From positions 10,834,842 through 10,898,841 of the forward strand of contig OX940861.1 in the NCBI GenBank assembly GCA_954871525.1: a stretch of 64,000 bases of DNA, read 5' to 3'. A model generated the notes under the pieces. That model searched no databases, was not told the origin of the DNA, and saw only the letters and a list, made by a program, of their open reading frames with translations. Each line of letters opens with the position of its first letter. The first letter of the stretch is position 1. This document shows positions 20,621 through 33,700 of this stretch, one piece after another. The position numbers and the translations under genes are program-made. The stretch comes from Parietaria judaica. Lineage: Eukaryota; Streptophyta; Magnoliopsida; Rosales; Urticaceae.

Positions 20621-21339
20621 CTACCAAACCCAATAAATTAAAAAGAAAACAAAAAAGCTTGAAACGTGGAGAGTTAAACTATCAAACGATTTTGCTAATT
20701 TTAATTGTTATGCGAGTGAATTTTTATAAATTTAACCTATAATTGCTAACTTAGTTATTTAAGTTATGGATAAAAATGAATGTGCGTTTTCAATCGAAAC
20801 CTGAAAAGGCCCATTGTACAAGGGTATTATTTGGATTATTTTGGGTTTGATTCACTTTGAAAAATGGATGAGGCTAAAGGTGCAATGGGCTGGGTCATAG
20901 CCGAGTTCGATGTGGGATTTTGAGAAAGCTCGTTGTACTTGTCATACAATTTGTTGCGTTGCACTTTTATTACTATAACGTTCATGGCTTAAGAGTAATG
21001 CTTCGTAACAAAGGCTTAAAAATCCAATTAATACACCACGGTAACTATTTTTTTTCTAATACAAAAAAATCGATATATTCATAAAATCGGAACGGTACAA
21101 TTGGTATTGGCTTTTTTTTTCTTTTTTCTTTTTAATGAAACCCCATCGGTATTTACATGCACGGAATACACGGTATAGGGGTAAATGAATATTTTTCTAA
21201 TATAGTATTTTGGTTCACAAATTCTTTATTTGATCAAGAAAATCCCACCTTTTTTTATTAAAAAAATTGGGAATTTTTTTTCTTTCTTTTTACCCATAAA
21301 TTTGGACAGGTACAATACACATTTTACATTTTACACATG
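20621..21339. other. AT-rich spacer
   Basis: No coding frame or element ends recognised. Poly-T tracts near 21110-21130 and 21250-21290. Confidence 0.6.
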
Positions 21340-21344
21340 AATGA

Positions 21345-21944
21345 TGTTGGTTCCCAATAATGGATCTGCAACCAAAAGAAGAGCACGAGGTACAAAGGAA
21401 AAGAAAGCAAGAAAACTTTGAGAGAGAGTTTCTTTGATTAATCGAATAGCAAAATTGCAATAATGGAGTTACAAAAAATAAACACTAACACTAGTATTTA
21501 TAGGAGACCAGAAAAAAAAAAAAAAAAAAAAACCATAGCTAAACTTCCTAAAATAAACTCAATCAAATCTTTTACATTTACATTCGAATCCTGACAAAAT
21601 CAGGAAACCAAACCAAATCAAATCTCCAAACTTGCTCCTCAAGTTTGGAACCTTCTGGTCGTGTGTCCCTAGCAAGCCTGCTAGGGTGTAGTTCTGCTCG
21701 GGACAATCCTGGTAGGAGTTCTTCTAGTAGGGGCATCTCTGGTAGGAGCATTCCTGGTCGGATCCTTTCCTGCTGGGGGAACTCTCTGGTCGGACCTATC
21801 TCTGGTGGGGAGCTCTCTGGTGGGAGAACTCCTGCTAGGAAGATCTCTGCTCGTTCTCTTCTCTGCTAGGGGAAGTTCTAGTGGGGAGATCCCTGGTGGG
21901 GAAATCTCTGCTAGGAGTTGAGCCAAGTCAGGCTTAAACTCACA
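21345..21944 (-). mobile_element. Solo LTR, unrelated family, with internal minisatellite
   Basis: 600 bp beginning tgttggttccc and ending aaactcaca, flanked by the exact 5 bp duplication AATGA (21340-21344 and 21945-21949). On the minus strand it has a TATA-like cctataaatac near 21492-21502 followed by a leader with caaagaaactctctctc, which orients it. Positions ~21700-21915 are a degenerate array of 15-18 bp units around ctctggtaggag. A 22-base poly-A run lies at about 21512-21533. The repeat array is in the U3 part. Confidence 0.85.
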
Positions 21945-21949
21945 AATGA

Positions 21950-24461
21950 GTGAAGAAACTTGGTTTTTCTTTCTTCTAAAGATGAGCTATCAAATCATGG
22001 ATTTGGGAATTTAGAAAGTAATAAGGGACGAATAATGTTTTATATCTTTTCCCAAAGAAAACGATGGCACTTTACCTTTTCTTGAGGGCCAATGGCCACG
22101 TTAAAATGCATGGTCAGTCCACATCCATATAGTAGTACGACATGTGGGCCTTATATTATGTTCATAGAGCAATGTAACAAGCATATACATCATATTATAA
22201 TATCTATTCTAATATGTAATGTTACATCACATACGTTCGTACGTAAATAGTAATAATCAACATTTTGAACTGTCTACACTGAAGGTGCTCGAGATTTGTT
22301 GCCGTCTTTCTTGCTGATAATATAATTTGTAATTTGTAAATAATGAAAAGTAGTTTTGCTCGTCGTTCCTATGATATTTTTTTAGATAAATTCAGTTCTA
22401 ATTTGCCTTATCCCATCAGAGTAGCTTAAGATTTGATGGACATGTTTAATTCCAATTTTTCAGTATCAACTCTTCATATCTATGTCTTTAATGTGGAAGT
22501 TTATTCTTGTTTAAAAATTTCTGGCGTTTCCAATTTGTGATCTGTTGGTGAAATTAGTGAAAAATATCGTAAAGATATTGCATTATAATTGGAAGTCTTT
22601 GCCAAATACTAAAGTGGAATTACACTTTGGAAAAATTGGCAAAAGTAAAAGCTTAATGGGTCACACAAGTCTTTCTTTTGTTTTGCTTTTGCCTCGTATC
22701 GTGTGAAGGTTACTATTTGCTTCACTTGGCTCACAGTCACAAGAAACTGAATTAACCCTTAACTCTTTATAATATGGTGATTTCAAACTGATAAGTAATG
22801 ACTTCGCAATATTAAAACATGTTATGTTTATAGTTAGCATAAGATTTATTTTATTTAAAAATATATGACAAGGGTCGTTTATTGTGAGGTTTTTGAAACT
22901 TTCATGATTGTTTAATTTGCATGCATATATATGAATTATGCAATAAGTTTAATGACCTAATAAAACACGACCTTTAAGGATATAGAAATTCCTAGACATT
23001 GATGTTTAGTCTTTTTGAGAAGGACAACAATAATTAGTTAAAGTAGAGGCCGATGCATGATTGTTCTTATTATATATGGCACTTTTCCATGGTGTCACTG
23101 TTAATTTCTCCGAATAAAGTTTTAAAAGTGGATATTGCATAATAAAGTCATGACTCATGAGTCTCGTGGGTAGTCTCTATTTGGACTATTGACACGTGGC
23201 GAACAGCAGGAAAGAAAAGTCGCAAATATCCGGTACCGTAACTGTATAAAGTTGTTAATTAAGTCTATATTTTTTAATAGCATCTTAATACACGCCTAAT
23301 AAAAATAATGAGTATTTTACCTCACTCATCAAGATCTCATATTTTCATTGCTGGTTTGATCCTGGTAATTGATAAGTCAATTTCTCATATTTCACGTGGA
23401 ATTCTTAGTATCGTGTGCCAAATTCCAATACAAGCATTATTGCCGGAATAGGGTTTTGCGAATCTCTCTTTTGATATTTTGTTCTACTACATTGCTTTAC
23501 CTTTTTTTGAACAAATATTTTAGAGCAATATAGAGTGTGTCAACTTTTTCTTTCCATTATTAAAGTTATGTCTAGTAATTGGCTTGAATAGTTTTCTTTG
23601 CGATTTTAATTTTTATTTCGTCGTCATCTGAGTTTTATTTAAGTTTCCGAGGACAAGGACGATAGAAAAGGGAAGAGAAATAAATTCCACCGAGCATTTC
23701 TTTTAGAGCGAAGTGGTTCCCACAATAATGGAAAGCAAATATTCCATGTTGGAAATAAGAAAAATATTTTAACTTGTTTAATGCACTAAGATACCATACA
23801 ACCTACATATAAATAATCCAATCATATGCGGGAGAAAATTACTGCGGTTTCTTATTATGGAAACACGAAAGAAGTAGAGGAATAACATTTGAAATGATAT
23901 TTATGTAATAAATAATTATTCATTCAAGTTTGATATTTTTATAGGTAAAAGTATTAAATTAAATTTGTAAATAATCGAGTTTCTAATTTTTTTATTTTTC
24001 CATAGAGAATGTAATTAAACCATTTAACCTATTTTGAGATAAGGTTGATCGAAGATAAGGCTTAGTCGATAAACAAACTAATTATGGAGAGATTTTAAGT
24101 TTAAATTTTTTGGGCCTTATTTTTTTTTTTTTTACTGTAAATGCGATCCACATCCATCCCCTTAGAGACGACCATGATTGTGAGTAATGTTTTATATAGC
24201 TAATCAATCAAAATTCAGCCAAACTAGCCAAATTCAACGGCATTATTCTTAAAACATTTATCTTGTTTAGAATTCTTCATATTATACGGCTATTGTGCCT
24301 TTGTAAGTTGTGACACTAATTAGAATAAGAGGACCAAATGTGATATAACTGGTTGTAATATATTATATTGTTAGGTAAAGGTCTCTCAATCTCAGCGACG
24401 AAGTCTTCTAAAATATAGCTCAATCATAGTAAGTGTTAGAGATAATTCATAGTAAGTGTTA
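21950..24461. other. AT-rich intergenic DNA
   Basis: No convincing gene, RNA gene or element end found on either strand. Homopolymer T run near 24120-24135. Confidence 0.6.
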
Positions 24462-24470
24462 TTAGTATTA

Positions 24471-26936
24471 GCGTAAACTGCGGTTAAAGTACCCAATATT
24501 TTAAACAATTTGAATTATGTACCCCAACATTTTTTTGCTGGCTATAGTACCTTAAGTTGCATTTGTTAAGGAATTTGGTTTCCTTCGTCAAACTTCGTTA
24601 GTGGTGTCCTACGTGGCATTTCGGATATTGGATAAACTGTGGTTGAAGTACCCAATGTTTCAAAAAAAAATTAATTATGTACCTAAATTTTTTTTTTTTG
24701 GTCGCTAGTACCTAAAGTTGCTTCTGTTATAAAATTTGGTTTCTTCCTTCAAACTCTGTTAGTGGTGTTCTATGTGGCACCTTAGATGCGCCATGTAGAT
24801 TTGGCAACACAACCACTTGACATTTGACCGCCACGTGGGATTTTTTAATTTTATTTTATCTTTAATTTTTTTCTTAAACATTATTACGAATAAAATTTAA
24901 TAATAATAATTAAAACCAAAATTATAAAATTATTTAGTGAGGTTATTCAACTGATATTGTATTATGAAGCATCAAATATATTTAGTTATTCAAGATTATT
25001 GAAATAAATATCTACACCATTGATAAAAATACCCTTAAACAAATAGTGTTTAACGCATGCATTAATGTAATTCTGTTCTTTTTTACTATGTAACTATAGT
25101 AATATGGTAATTTAAAAGTATAAGAGACATTTAGTGACATTAGTGAAATTTGTCTTAAAAAAATTATTTTTTGACAAAAATGTCTCTTATACTTTTAAAT
25201 TAACATATTACCATAGTTACGCATTAAAGACGAACGGAAATATATTACTCCATGTGTAAAACATTTATTTAAGGGTATTTTTATCAAGGGTTAATTGCGG
25301 CAAAAAGATCCAACCTTTGGTCAAATGCTCTGCTGTGTATACAACATCCGTAAATGGCAGCAAAAGTACCCAAACTCGGCATTTGAGAGTTGACCAAGAA
25401 AATCAGTCCATGTGGCTGTTAGCCTTTGCCACGTGGCATGCCACCTAATTATTATTATTTTTAATAATTTAAAAAATATTAATTTTTTAATTTTTTTTTA
25501 AAATTGGAATTATTTTTCAATAATAACCAATAATGAATATTTAATAATCAATAATGAATATTTAAATTTAAATATTCATTATTGGTTATTATTATTAAAT
25601 ATAATTATTCATTTTAGAAATTTGGGCAAACGAAATAAATAAAGAAAAAAAAAATCACCGTTCACGGTTTACTCAAGCTCCGCCTCCGATCCGGTTCATG
25701 GGTGGAACGAAATCGCTTAATATGTTTAACAATAATAACCAGTAATAATCATATGATTATTGAATAGCAATTTTAAAAAAAGAATAATATATATAAAAAA
25801 AATATTAAAAATTTATTATTGTAAAATGCAAACACAAAAAAGATATCATGCAAAAAAATAAAGTTATTTTTTCGTTAAATATAATATGACTACTATTTTT
25901 TTTAATAAGTGGTGTGTATTTAATTATGTCTTGACTTTTTAAACAATATGTATGTGTTTATTGGTTATTATTATTAAACATATTAAACAATTTTATTCGA
26001 CGCGTGAATCGGATCGAAAACGGAGTTCAAGTGAACCATGAACGGTGATTTTTATTTCGTTCTACCCAGTTTATTAAAAATAAATAATTATAACCAATAA
26101 TGAATATTTAAATTTAAATATTCATTATTTTTTATTATTAAAAATTTATTAAAAATAAAAAAATAAAAAAATAAAAATAAAAATAATTGTTTTACTAAAA
26201 ATTATTTAAAAAATAATAATTACGTAGCATGCCACGTGGCAACCAAGTGCCTTGTGGCATGCCACGTGGCAAAGGCTAACAGCCACATGGACTGATTTTC
26301 TCGGTCAACTCTCAAATGCCGAGTTTGGGTACTTTTGCCACCATTTACGGAGGTTGTATACACAACAGAGCATTTGACCAAAGGTTGGGTCTTTTAGCCG
26401 CAATTAACCCTTTTTATCAATTGTGTAGATTTTTATTTTAATAATCTTGAATAACTAAATTTTTTTTTTTTATGAAAAATAACTAAATATATTTAATGCT
26501 TCATAATATAATATAAGTTATATCACCTCATTAAATTATTTTATAATTTTGATTTTAATTATTATTAGATTATATTTGTTATAATGCTTAAAAAATAAAA
26601 AATAAAAATAAAATGTCACGTGGCGGTCAAATGCATGCGAGTTGACAGAAGAAACCAAATTTTATAACAGAAGCAACTTTAGGTACTAGCCACACACAAA
26701 AAAAAAAGTTTAGGTACATAATTCAATTTTTTTGAAACATTAATTATTTTAGCCGTAGTTTATCAAATATCCAAAGTGCCACGTAGGACACCACTAACGG
26801 CGTTTGACGAGGAAACCGAATTCCTTAACAGAAGCAACTTTAGTCTTTAGGTACTATAGCCACAAAAAAGAAAAGAAAAACTCGAGTATATAATTCAAAC
26901 TGTTTGAAACATTAGGTACTTTAACCGTAGTTTAAC
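24471..26936. mobile_element. Mutator-like foldback element carrying a second foldback element
   Basis: The ends gcgtaaactgcggttaaag and ctttaaccgtagtttaac are inverted. The flanks ttagtatta (24462-24470) and ttagtgtta (26937-26945) form a 9 bp duplication with one mismatch. Each arm begins with two diverged ~160 bp direct units (aaactg[ct]ggtt…gtaccc…ttagtggtgt, starting 24471 and ~24632). Arms extend to about 25040 on the left and, once the inner element is removed, from 25268 on the right. Between them (25086-25230) is a smaller inverted repeat (ggtaatttaaaagtataagagacattt). No transposase frame is visible, so it is non-autonomous. Confidence 0.88.
25288..26410. mobile_element. Inner Mutator-like foldback element
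   Basis: Starts gggttaattgcggcaaaaag and ends gccgcaattaaccc. It is flanked by the 10 bp duplication tttttatcaa (25278-25287 and 26411-26420). The arms are long and nearly complementary (gttagcctttgccacgtggc and its reverse complement near 26256-26275). The AT-rich centre has no coding frame. It interrupts the right arm of the outer element and is therefore younger. Confidence 0.92.
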
Positions 26937-27272
26937 TTAGTGTTAAGAAACAACAAACGTGATACTCATAGTGGTAGTAATATTTCAAAGATAAATGAAC
27001 AAGCAAACTATAAAAAAAAAAAAAAAACTTTGAAATATATGTGAAGTAGATAACCATAACATCATCGTTTGTAATTGTATGACTATATAAAGCAAACACA
27101 AACAGCTGCAGAATGATAAAAAGGAAAAAAAGGCATCATGTGCGTATATAATATATATATTCGCATGCCACTAAGCCAATTCACAAATTAATCGAAAAAA
27201 TAACCACATCTTTCCCTAACCAATAATCACTAGCATGACATGACACCACTTTAATCAAGGCCTGAAAGAGTA

Positions 27273-27282
27273 GTATATAATA
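27273..27282 (+). promoter_or_regulatory. TATA box of the LRR gene
   Basis: tatataataa about 50 bp before the start codon at 27329. The distance leaves room for a short 5' leader. Confidence 0.55.
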
Positions 27283-27328
27283 AGGACGTGATCCAAGTCT
27301 CACTCTTAACACCAACAATCACCTCAGC

Positions 27329-28672
27329 ATGTTACCTCCACTTCTAGTCTTAGCGCTTCTTGCAGCCCTGCACGGCGCTTCCTCGCCCGTGGTGCTCTCC
27401 CAGCCCGGTAAGGCACGCTGCGGAGTGGCACCGCGATGCCCTGCGACGTCCGTGCCTCCTAAGCCGTGCCCTTTCCCGCGCATCAGGCCCCGCCCGCCGC
27501 TCTACCCTCCGACGCTGAAGCTCATGCCCGACCGCCCCGCGAACAACCCCGGCCCGCTGGCCAACCGTGCTCAGATCCTGTTCATCACGCAGGAGCTGAA
27601 GCGTAACATCACGTACGACCCCTTCAAGTACACTGCCACGTGGACCGGCAGAAACTATTGCCTCTTCAAGGGCTTCTTCTGCGCCACCGTCCCCGACCTC
27701 AACATCACCGGCCTCGCCAGCGTCGACTTCTCCGGTGCCCGCTTTGGAGGAAAGTTCCTCAACTTCTACCGCTTCATCCGTAATCTCCCCGACATCGCGC
27801 TGTTCTTTGCCAACTCGAACAACTTCTCCGGCCCAATTTATCCCAGCATCAGTAAGCTCCGTTACCTATACCAGCTTGACCTGAGCAACAACAAGTTCCA
27901 AGGCTCGTTTCCTTACAGCATCCTTGGTGCGACCAATCTCACCTTTGTCGACCTCCGGTTCAACACCTATGCCGGGACCGTCCCGCGCCAGCTTTTCAGT
28001 GCAGTCGACACTGACGTGCTCTTCGCCAACAACAACGGCTTCAATGGGACGATTCCCGCCAACTTCGGCGACACTCCCGCGAAGTACCTGACCTTCGCCA
28101 ACAACAAGTTCACCGGCTCCATCCCGAGCAGCATAGGCCGCGCGTGGGGGACGCTCACCGAGGCACTTTTCATCAAGAACGGCCTCTCCGGCTGCCTTCC
28201 TTATGAAATCGGCTTCCTCGGAGTAGCCACAGTGTTCGACGCATCATTCAACCTCCTCACCGGCCCGATACCGCAGTCGTTTGGGTGCCTCAAGAGCCTG
28301 CAGATCCTCAACCTCGCCAACAACCAGCTCTACGGCGAGATTCCGGAGTCGCTGTGCCGGCTTCCGGACGTGTACAACATTACGCTGTCATTTAACTACT
28401 TCACGCAAGTGGGGCTGGAGTGCAGGAGGCTGATAAGGGCGCGGAGGCTGCAGGTGGGGCAGAACTGCATTTTGGGACTCGCCGGCCAGAAGTCGGCCGC
28501 GGAATGTGCCCGGTTCTTCGCGAAGCCAAGGACGTGCCCGCGACCGAACACGTACAGTATTCTCACGTGCGTTCTCCCGGCACGGAGCGGTCGGAGGCTT
28601 CGGGAGCTGGAGGAGATGCCGGCGCTGCCCATGCCGCGGACCTATGCTATGCTCGAGGAGGCGAACCGCTGA
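27329..28672 (+). CDS. Secreted leucine-rich-repeat protein, At4g06744-like
   Basis: 447 codons, no intron, strongly GC-rich against AT-rich flanks. Residues 1-24 are a signal peptide (MLPPLLVLALLAALHGASS). A Pro/Cys-rich stretch follows (~30-70). The N-terminal LRR cap (NRAQILFITQELKRNI … NYCLFKGFFC, ~78-118) and about nine plant-type LRRs (~125-360, for example LYQLDLSNNKFQGSFP) come next, then a Cys-rich C-terminal cap (Cys near 365, 380, 393, 403 and 414). This matches the At4g06744/LRX N-terminal family of cell-wall LRR proteins. There is no extensin Ser-Pro4 tail and no kinase or membrane segment, so it is likely apoplastic or wall-bound. It may bind small peptides or wall partners as the LRX proteins do; the ligand is unknown. 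The start is the only in-frame ATG before the signal peptide. Confidence 0.92.
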   Translation: MLPPLLVLALLAALHGASSPVVLSQPGKARCGVAPRCPATSVPPKPCPFPRIRPRPPLYPPTLKLMPDRPANNPGPLANRAQILFITQELKRNITYDPFKYTATWTGRNYCLFKGFFCATVPDLNITGLASVDFSGARFGGKFLNFYRFIRNLPDIALFFANSNNFSGPIYPSISKLRYLYQLDLSNNKFQGSFPYSILGATNLTFVDLRFNTYAGTVPRQLFSAVDTDVLFANNNGFNGTIPANFGDTPAKYLTFANNKFTGSIPSSIGRAWGTLTEALFIKNGLSGCLPYEIGFLGVATVFDASFNLLTGPIPQSFGCLKSLQILNLANNQLYGEIPESLCRLPDVYNITLSFNYFTQVGLECRRLIRARRLQVGQNCILGLAGQKSAAECARFFAKPRTCPRPNTYSILTCVLPARSGRRLRELEEMPALPMPRTYAMLEEANR

Positions 28673-30470
28673 TGATATTAAGTATTTGCTGTGTGTTTAA
28701 GTGAATAAGTTGTGTAATGGTTGTTCCTACTATGATAATCATTGTTCTTTGTGCGTCTTTTTATTCTTATTTTTAATATTTAAAATTTGAATGTTATGTC
28801 ATTTCGTGAGAATTATCCTTTATATTTTGAAGGAAAGAAGTTTGGACTTTGGACTGTATGCTATAATTTGGGAGTGTGATGAGCTTGATATGATATCGTT
28901 TTGTATTTTATTTTTTCTGCGTTTATTGACTGAAATGTCGTTTTAGTACTTACGAGACCTTTTAATCAATCTAGTGTCGCTTTCCATTTTAAAATCAATT
29001 TTCTAATTTTGATGTTTAACTTGTCATCTTCCTTTCAAGTATTTTTCAGTCTTAACGAAAATTCGTCAGTGTGCAATAGAAGTTTCCGTCGCTTCTGAGC
29101 TTGTATTTTGCTCAAAATTTAAACATGTCGTTTGTTCCCTTATAATAATTGTACACGCGTTTTATCTAACAGTGGATCGAGTTTAATGTTTTCATCAGAT
29201 TTTTCTTCAGCAATTTGACGCTCGTAAATATTACACAACTTGGTTATAAAATACGTATAAGATTAAATGTGGCATTCTGTGTAAAAAAAAATAATACAAT
29301 TAAGGTATATTTATCCATATTGACATGGTTTAAACTTTAAACTTAATCAAATTGCAAGCGTGCAACATATTAATATAATCAAATTAGTGTTACAGATTGA
29401 GCACTCAGATAATCAATTTTCTTAATATTTATCACTAAATTAAGCCCTATCTAGCTGGACCCGATTAGTGTTAATATAATCTGCCACAGAGAAAGTTGAA
29501 GCTGGAATATCCAGCAGGAAAGTTGAAACTTGTGACATAAATAGAATATTGTAAGCAAATTAAATCAACCATTGTTGTTTGTGAGCTTAAATTCCTTGAG
29601 GCGCAGTATATACATAGACTAATACGAGCACAAAGTTGGTTCTTGTAATTTGATTTTGATCCGTCTTCTTGATATTTCTCTGAAGGCAATAATTTTTTGG
29701 GAGCTTAAGCTAACTAGCCAAGTTAATGGTTTAAAATTGTGAAAATAGTCACTGTTTGGTAAATGTTGTGCCATAGCCAATAAACCATATTAACCAACAT
29801 AAAAAGACTTTATTACCCTTAATTATTCATAATCATTAATATTAAAAATGGATTTAAATATATATATTAAATGTAGTTATTCGTGTTCAATTTCAAATTA
29901 AGAAATAAATTAAATTCCAATAATTTATATATATATAAAAGAAAAATCTCAAAAGGTATGACATTGCACTATAAAAATCAAAGATTTCTTGCTATCTATT
30001 TTCTCAAATTTTCTATTTTTTTTTTAAGAAATATATACAACCACCACATAACATTGATTACAAACTATTTATATTTAGTGATCCTCTAAAAACTATATAT
30101 GAATCTTTAAGTGACAAACATATAGGCAATAATGAGGTCTAATTAAATTTTAAAAAATGAAGAGTTCAACTATGGGATTGCAGAGGTAATAAAATTACTT
30201 GGTAACCTCTCCTATTAACTCCTTCAATTAAAATCAAGACTTACCAGTTCTTACTTCCATCACAAATTAGACTTTTGGTCTTGCCTCTCCCGAATGCAAT
30301 GGACTTGGTTTTTTTTAAAGTTTATAAATATAGATTTTGTAAAGATGGAATACGTATGCATGCAATAGAGTAATTCTTCAATCACAAAGTCATCGCAAGC
30401 TCATTCATATTTGTAAGCGCGTAATGTAATTTCTGTTATCTTTTTCAATTTTCTTTCTCTCTCAACAGTC
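28673..30470. other. 3' flank of the LRR gene and AT-rich spacer
   Basis: Probable 3' untranslated region and poly-A signals follow the stop at 28672. No gene or element end is recognised to about 30470. Confidence 0.5.
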
Positions 30471-30740
30471 ACCGCAAATACCTGACCTAGCCGGAGTCCA
30501 AAGCCATTTCCATGTGTTTCCTCTCGGAGTTATGGAGTTCCTGTCATTGCCGATCGAAGATAAGATCCGCGAAACGCTCTGCGGCAGCGACATTCGTCGG
30601 ACCGTCCCAGCCTTGCTTGCATGAGTCCTTCTCCGGCGATAGGAGACTCTCAGTTCGGACTATTGGTGAAGGGCGGAGTTTACGATGATGCTCGATCAAT
30701 CCGGAAACGTCGTTTTCCTACGTACAGGTACTGTACAATC
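30470..30740 (+). other. GC-rich exon-like island, unidentified
   Basis: Against an AT-rich background this block reads IPDLAGVQSHFHVFPLG then MEFLSLPIEDKIRETLCG… to a stop at 30624. An overlapping frame (SPAIGDSQFGLLVKGG … RKRRFPTYR) runs up to a donor-like acgtacag/gtactgt at 30728. The frame switch suggests a decayed exon. I do not recognise the family. It lies upstream of a Helitron 3' terminus (36704), so it could be a captured fragment, but no Helitron 5' end was found to prove that. Confidence 0.3.
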
Positions 30741-33700
30741 CCATATGTGAGTACATTGTATATAAGATTCACCATTCACCTATTGCAAGTTTTGTTGGAT
30801 TTCTCATTTCTATCAAAAAGGACTAAAGTTTATTATTCTATTTAAAAATAATATGTGATTAGTATTTGACAAACATTATATATGCTCTGACAATCTTTAT
30901 CTGCAAATTTCTTATGAGCAGCCAAATGTATGTAGTAATTTTCTATTCGTTTCACTTAATTTCTTCTGAAACATATTCCTTTGTATGACTTATACTTCTG
31001 CATGTTTACAACGTCGGGTAACGCAAAGGCTCAATGCACACAATTTTGATTTGTGGATAATAACATTTTCTTGGGTGAGACGACCCAACTGCCATCAAAA
31101 TAAGGATTCATATTCTTACTTTTATTTTTTTTGGTTTCATGTATTGTTGTGGATTATGTTTTGAAGCTATTTTGAGTCGACGAATGTGTTTTACTTTATT
31201 TGAATATGCAATGAGAACAAGGCACAAACAATTGAGCTGAAATGGCTTCCAAAATCATGGCCTTTCTTTATACTACGGGTAGCATTGTGACAAATTTATA
31301 AGTGGCTAAGTACACTCTTGGACATGCTAGGAGCAAACGTTTTTGTGTTGCAAATATCGAATTCAATAATTGGACATGAACTATTTAGTGTGTGTTTTTT
31401 TTTTTTATTCAATCTGTTGTGCTTCAATGCCCTTTTTTGGGATTTTTTTTTTTACCCTTGCAGTATGAGGTAAATATAGAGATTTTGATATGTTATGGGA
31501 GTTTATGTCTCATTAATGCTTTTGACATTAGAGGAACTCGATGTTATTGGGTTGCATCATGAGCTGTTATAGATAATGAGATTTAAAAAATGGTGAATTA
31601 TTTATTTTAGAGTTGTTCATGATAGTTGGATCATCTTATATATATGCTTTAGTATTTTACGATTTACGAACATGTCATAAAATAAAAAAAATTAAATGCC
31701 TAATTCATATGCTTACGATGTGATTTTATAAACCATACGTCTTTATAAAACGAAAACCCAAACAAACATGGTTATTACTTATTACTAACTGTACCCAAGA
31801 AACATAATAAGTAAAAGGAGATTTGTTTTAACATATAAATATAGGTGACTACTACATATATACTGTTTGCTATTTTTTCTAAATTAGTTTTCATATATTT
31901 TGCAGTACAAATTACAAGCTCAAACTTATTTCCCAACAAATATACTGCACATATTTAATAGATAATAAGTTAGTTTTCATTTGAATTACTAACATAATTA
32001 GCAAATTAAACAACCGACAGTTAATAACTACATATAATATAGATAGGGTAGCATAGCCTAACAATATTCAAACAAACAACATCATTGACAAGGGGCATAC
32101 TAATAAATAAATAAATATTTATATATATTATAAACGATGATAATATGACACAAATGATGAAAGTAAATGTACAAAATGAAGAATTTGCAAGTGATTTGAC
32201 ACAATAGGATCAATATATTGATTTTTTTTTTATTTTCTTACACATTTTAAAATTTTTATTAATAAAAATCGGTACGAAGTTATTGACTCATTTATGTATT
32301 TTGATGTCATTGATTGCCTCTTGAGAGCCTATAAATTGATTCATCTTCCAATTGTTAATGATTTATACTTTTTTTTTTCTTTTAAACTCATCAGAAAAAT
32401 AGTGGATATTATGATACATTTATGATCATTCATCTCTGAATTTTATGTACTGATTTGATTACTTGCTTGGTAATTTATGATTTAATAACAAGCCACAACT
32501 AATGTTGATTAATTAAGCATTCTATTAATGCAAGCATCTTATATCTATATGACCAAGAAGTCCGATGCTAATTTATGATTAAGAAAAAATAAGAAGCCTA
32601 AAAGGTTTATATGCATTTTTTATTATCTCTTATAAATGTTCTATTATATATATCTTTCATTATTTAGGTATAAGATCTCCAAAACTCAACATGTATACTC
32701 TTCTCATCTTTTTTATTTTTAATCATAGAAGAAAAAGACCCATTGCCCCCTTGATCGTCTAACTGCCATCTCAGCTACAAATTAACACCAAGCGCTTTGG
32801 ATGTGTCGTTTTTTTTTTAAAATTATTTTTCTAAAGATTTTTTTTTTCTTTGGACTCGCTTTTAATTAGCTTTAGAGTAGTATTTTATGCTTTTTTCAGC
32901 TATATTTATATGTTTTTTTTAATGATTTGCGGTTTGATTATTTATCATTTTTAGATAATTTTGTATTTAAAAATATACGTGCTCTTACAAAAACAAAAAC
33001 AAAAACCAAAAATAACATTAAACAAAAAATTCAGCAATTGTTGAGTTCATAACGTAGGTGTTTCGATTAGTACACATTTTAATGTAAAAATGTCTGAAGA
33101 AAAAAAAAAGTCAACAAACTTAAAGAGAATGCAATTTTTATATTCTGAAGTTAAATGCAAATCTTTCAATTACAACAAATAATTAAATTAACCAATTTAA
33201 ATTTTTATTAAATTTATGGGTAAAATCTCACCTACATGTCATGGCACAATACAAAACCAAGGATATTGGTTTCCAATTTTTTCAGAATTTGTAATTTTTT
33301 TTCTTCTAAAAATCATGTTTAAGTGGTATAATCAATGAGTTTCACTAAATATTAATCGTGTTAAATATTAATAGTGTTACCTTTTATTACCATGTTAATG
33401 ATGATGCTATTAGCTTTACATCTTCCATGCATGCAATCACCAGATAGGATATTTAGGCTTTTTATCTTCTATAGTCCATTTAAATATTTATTCATAGCTA
33501 GCATTAAATTAGTTCATCAATAAATTGATGGCTGAGAACATATATATGCATGGCTTTTGATCGGAAAAAGAATCCATAACATTTCCAAATCCCTCTTATA
33601 TTCGTTCAATGAGCTCCGATAGAAATAACGATCCGTAGCGAGTTATCGTGCGACGGAGACAGCGCGTTCATGACATGTGAACCACCGACAAGACTTTCAA

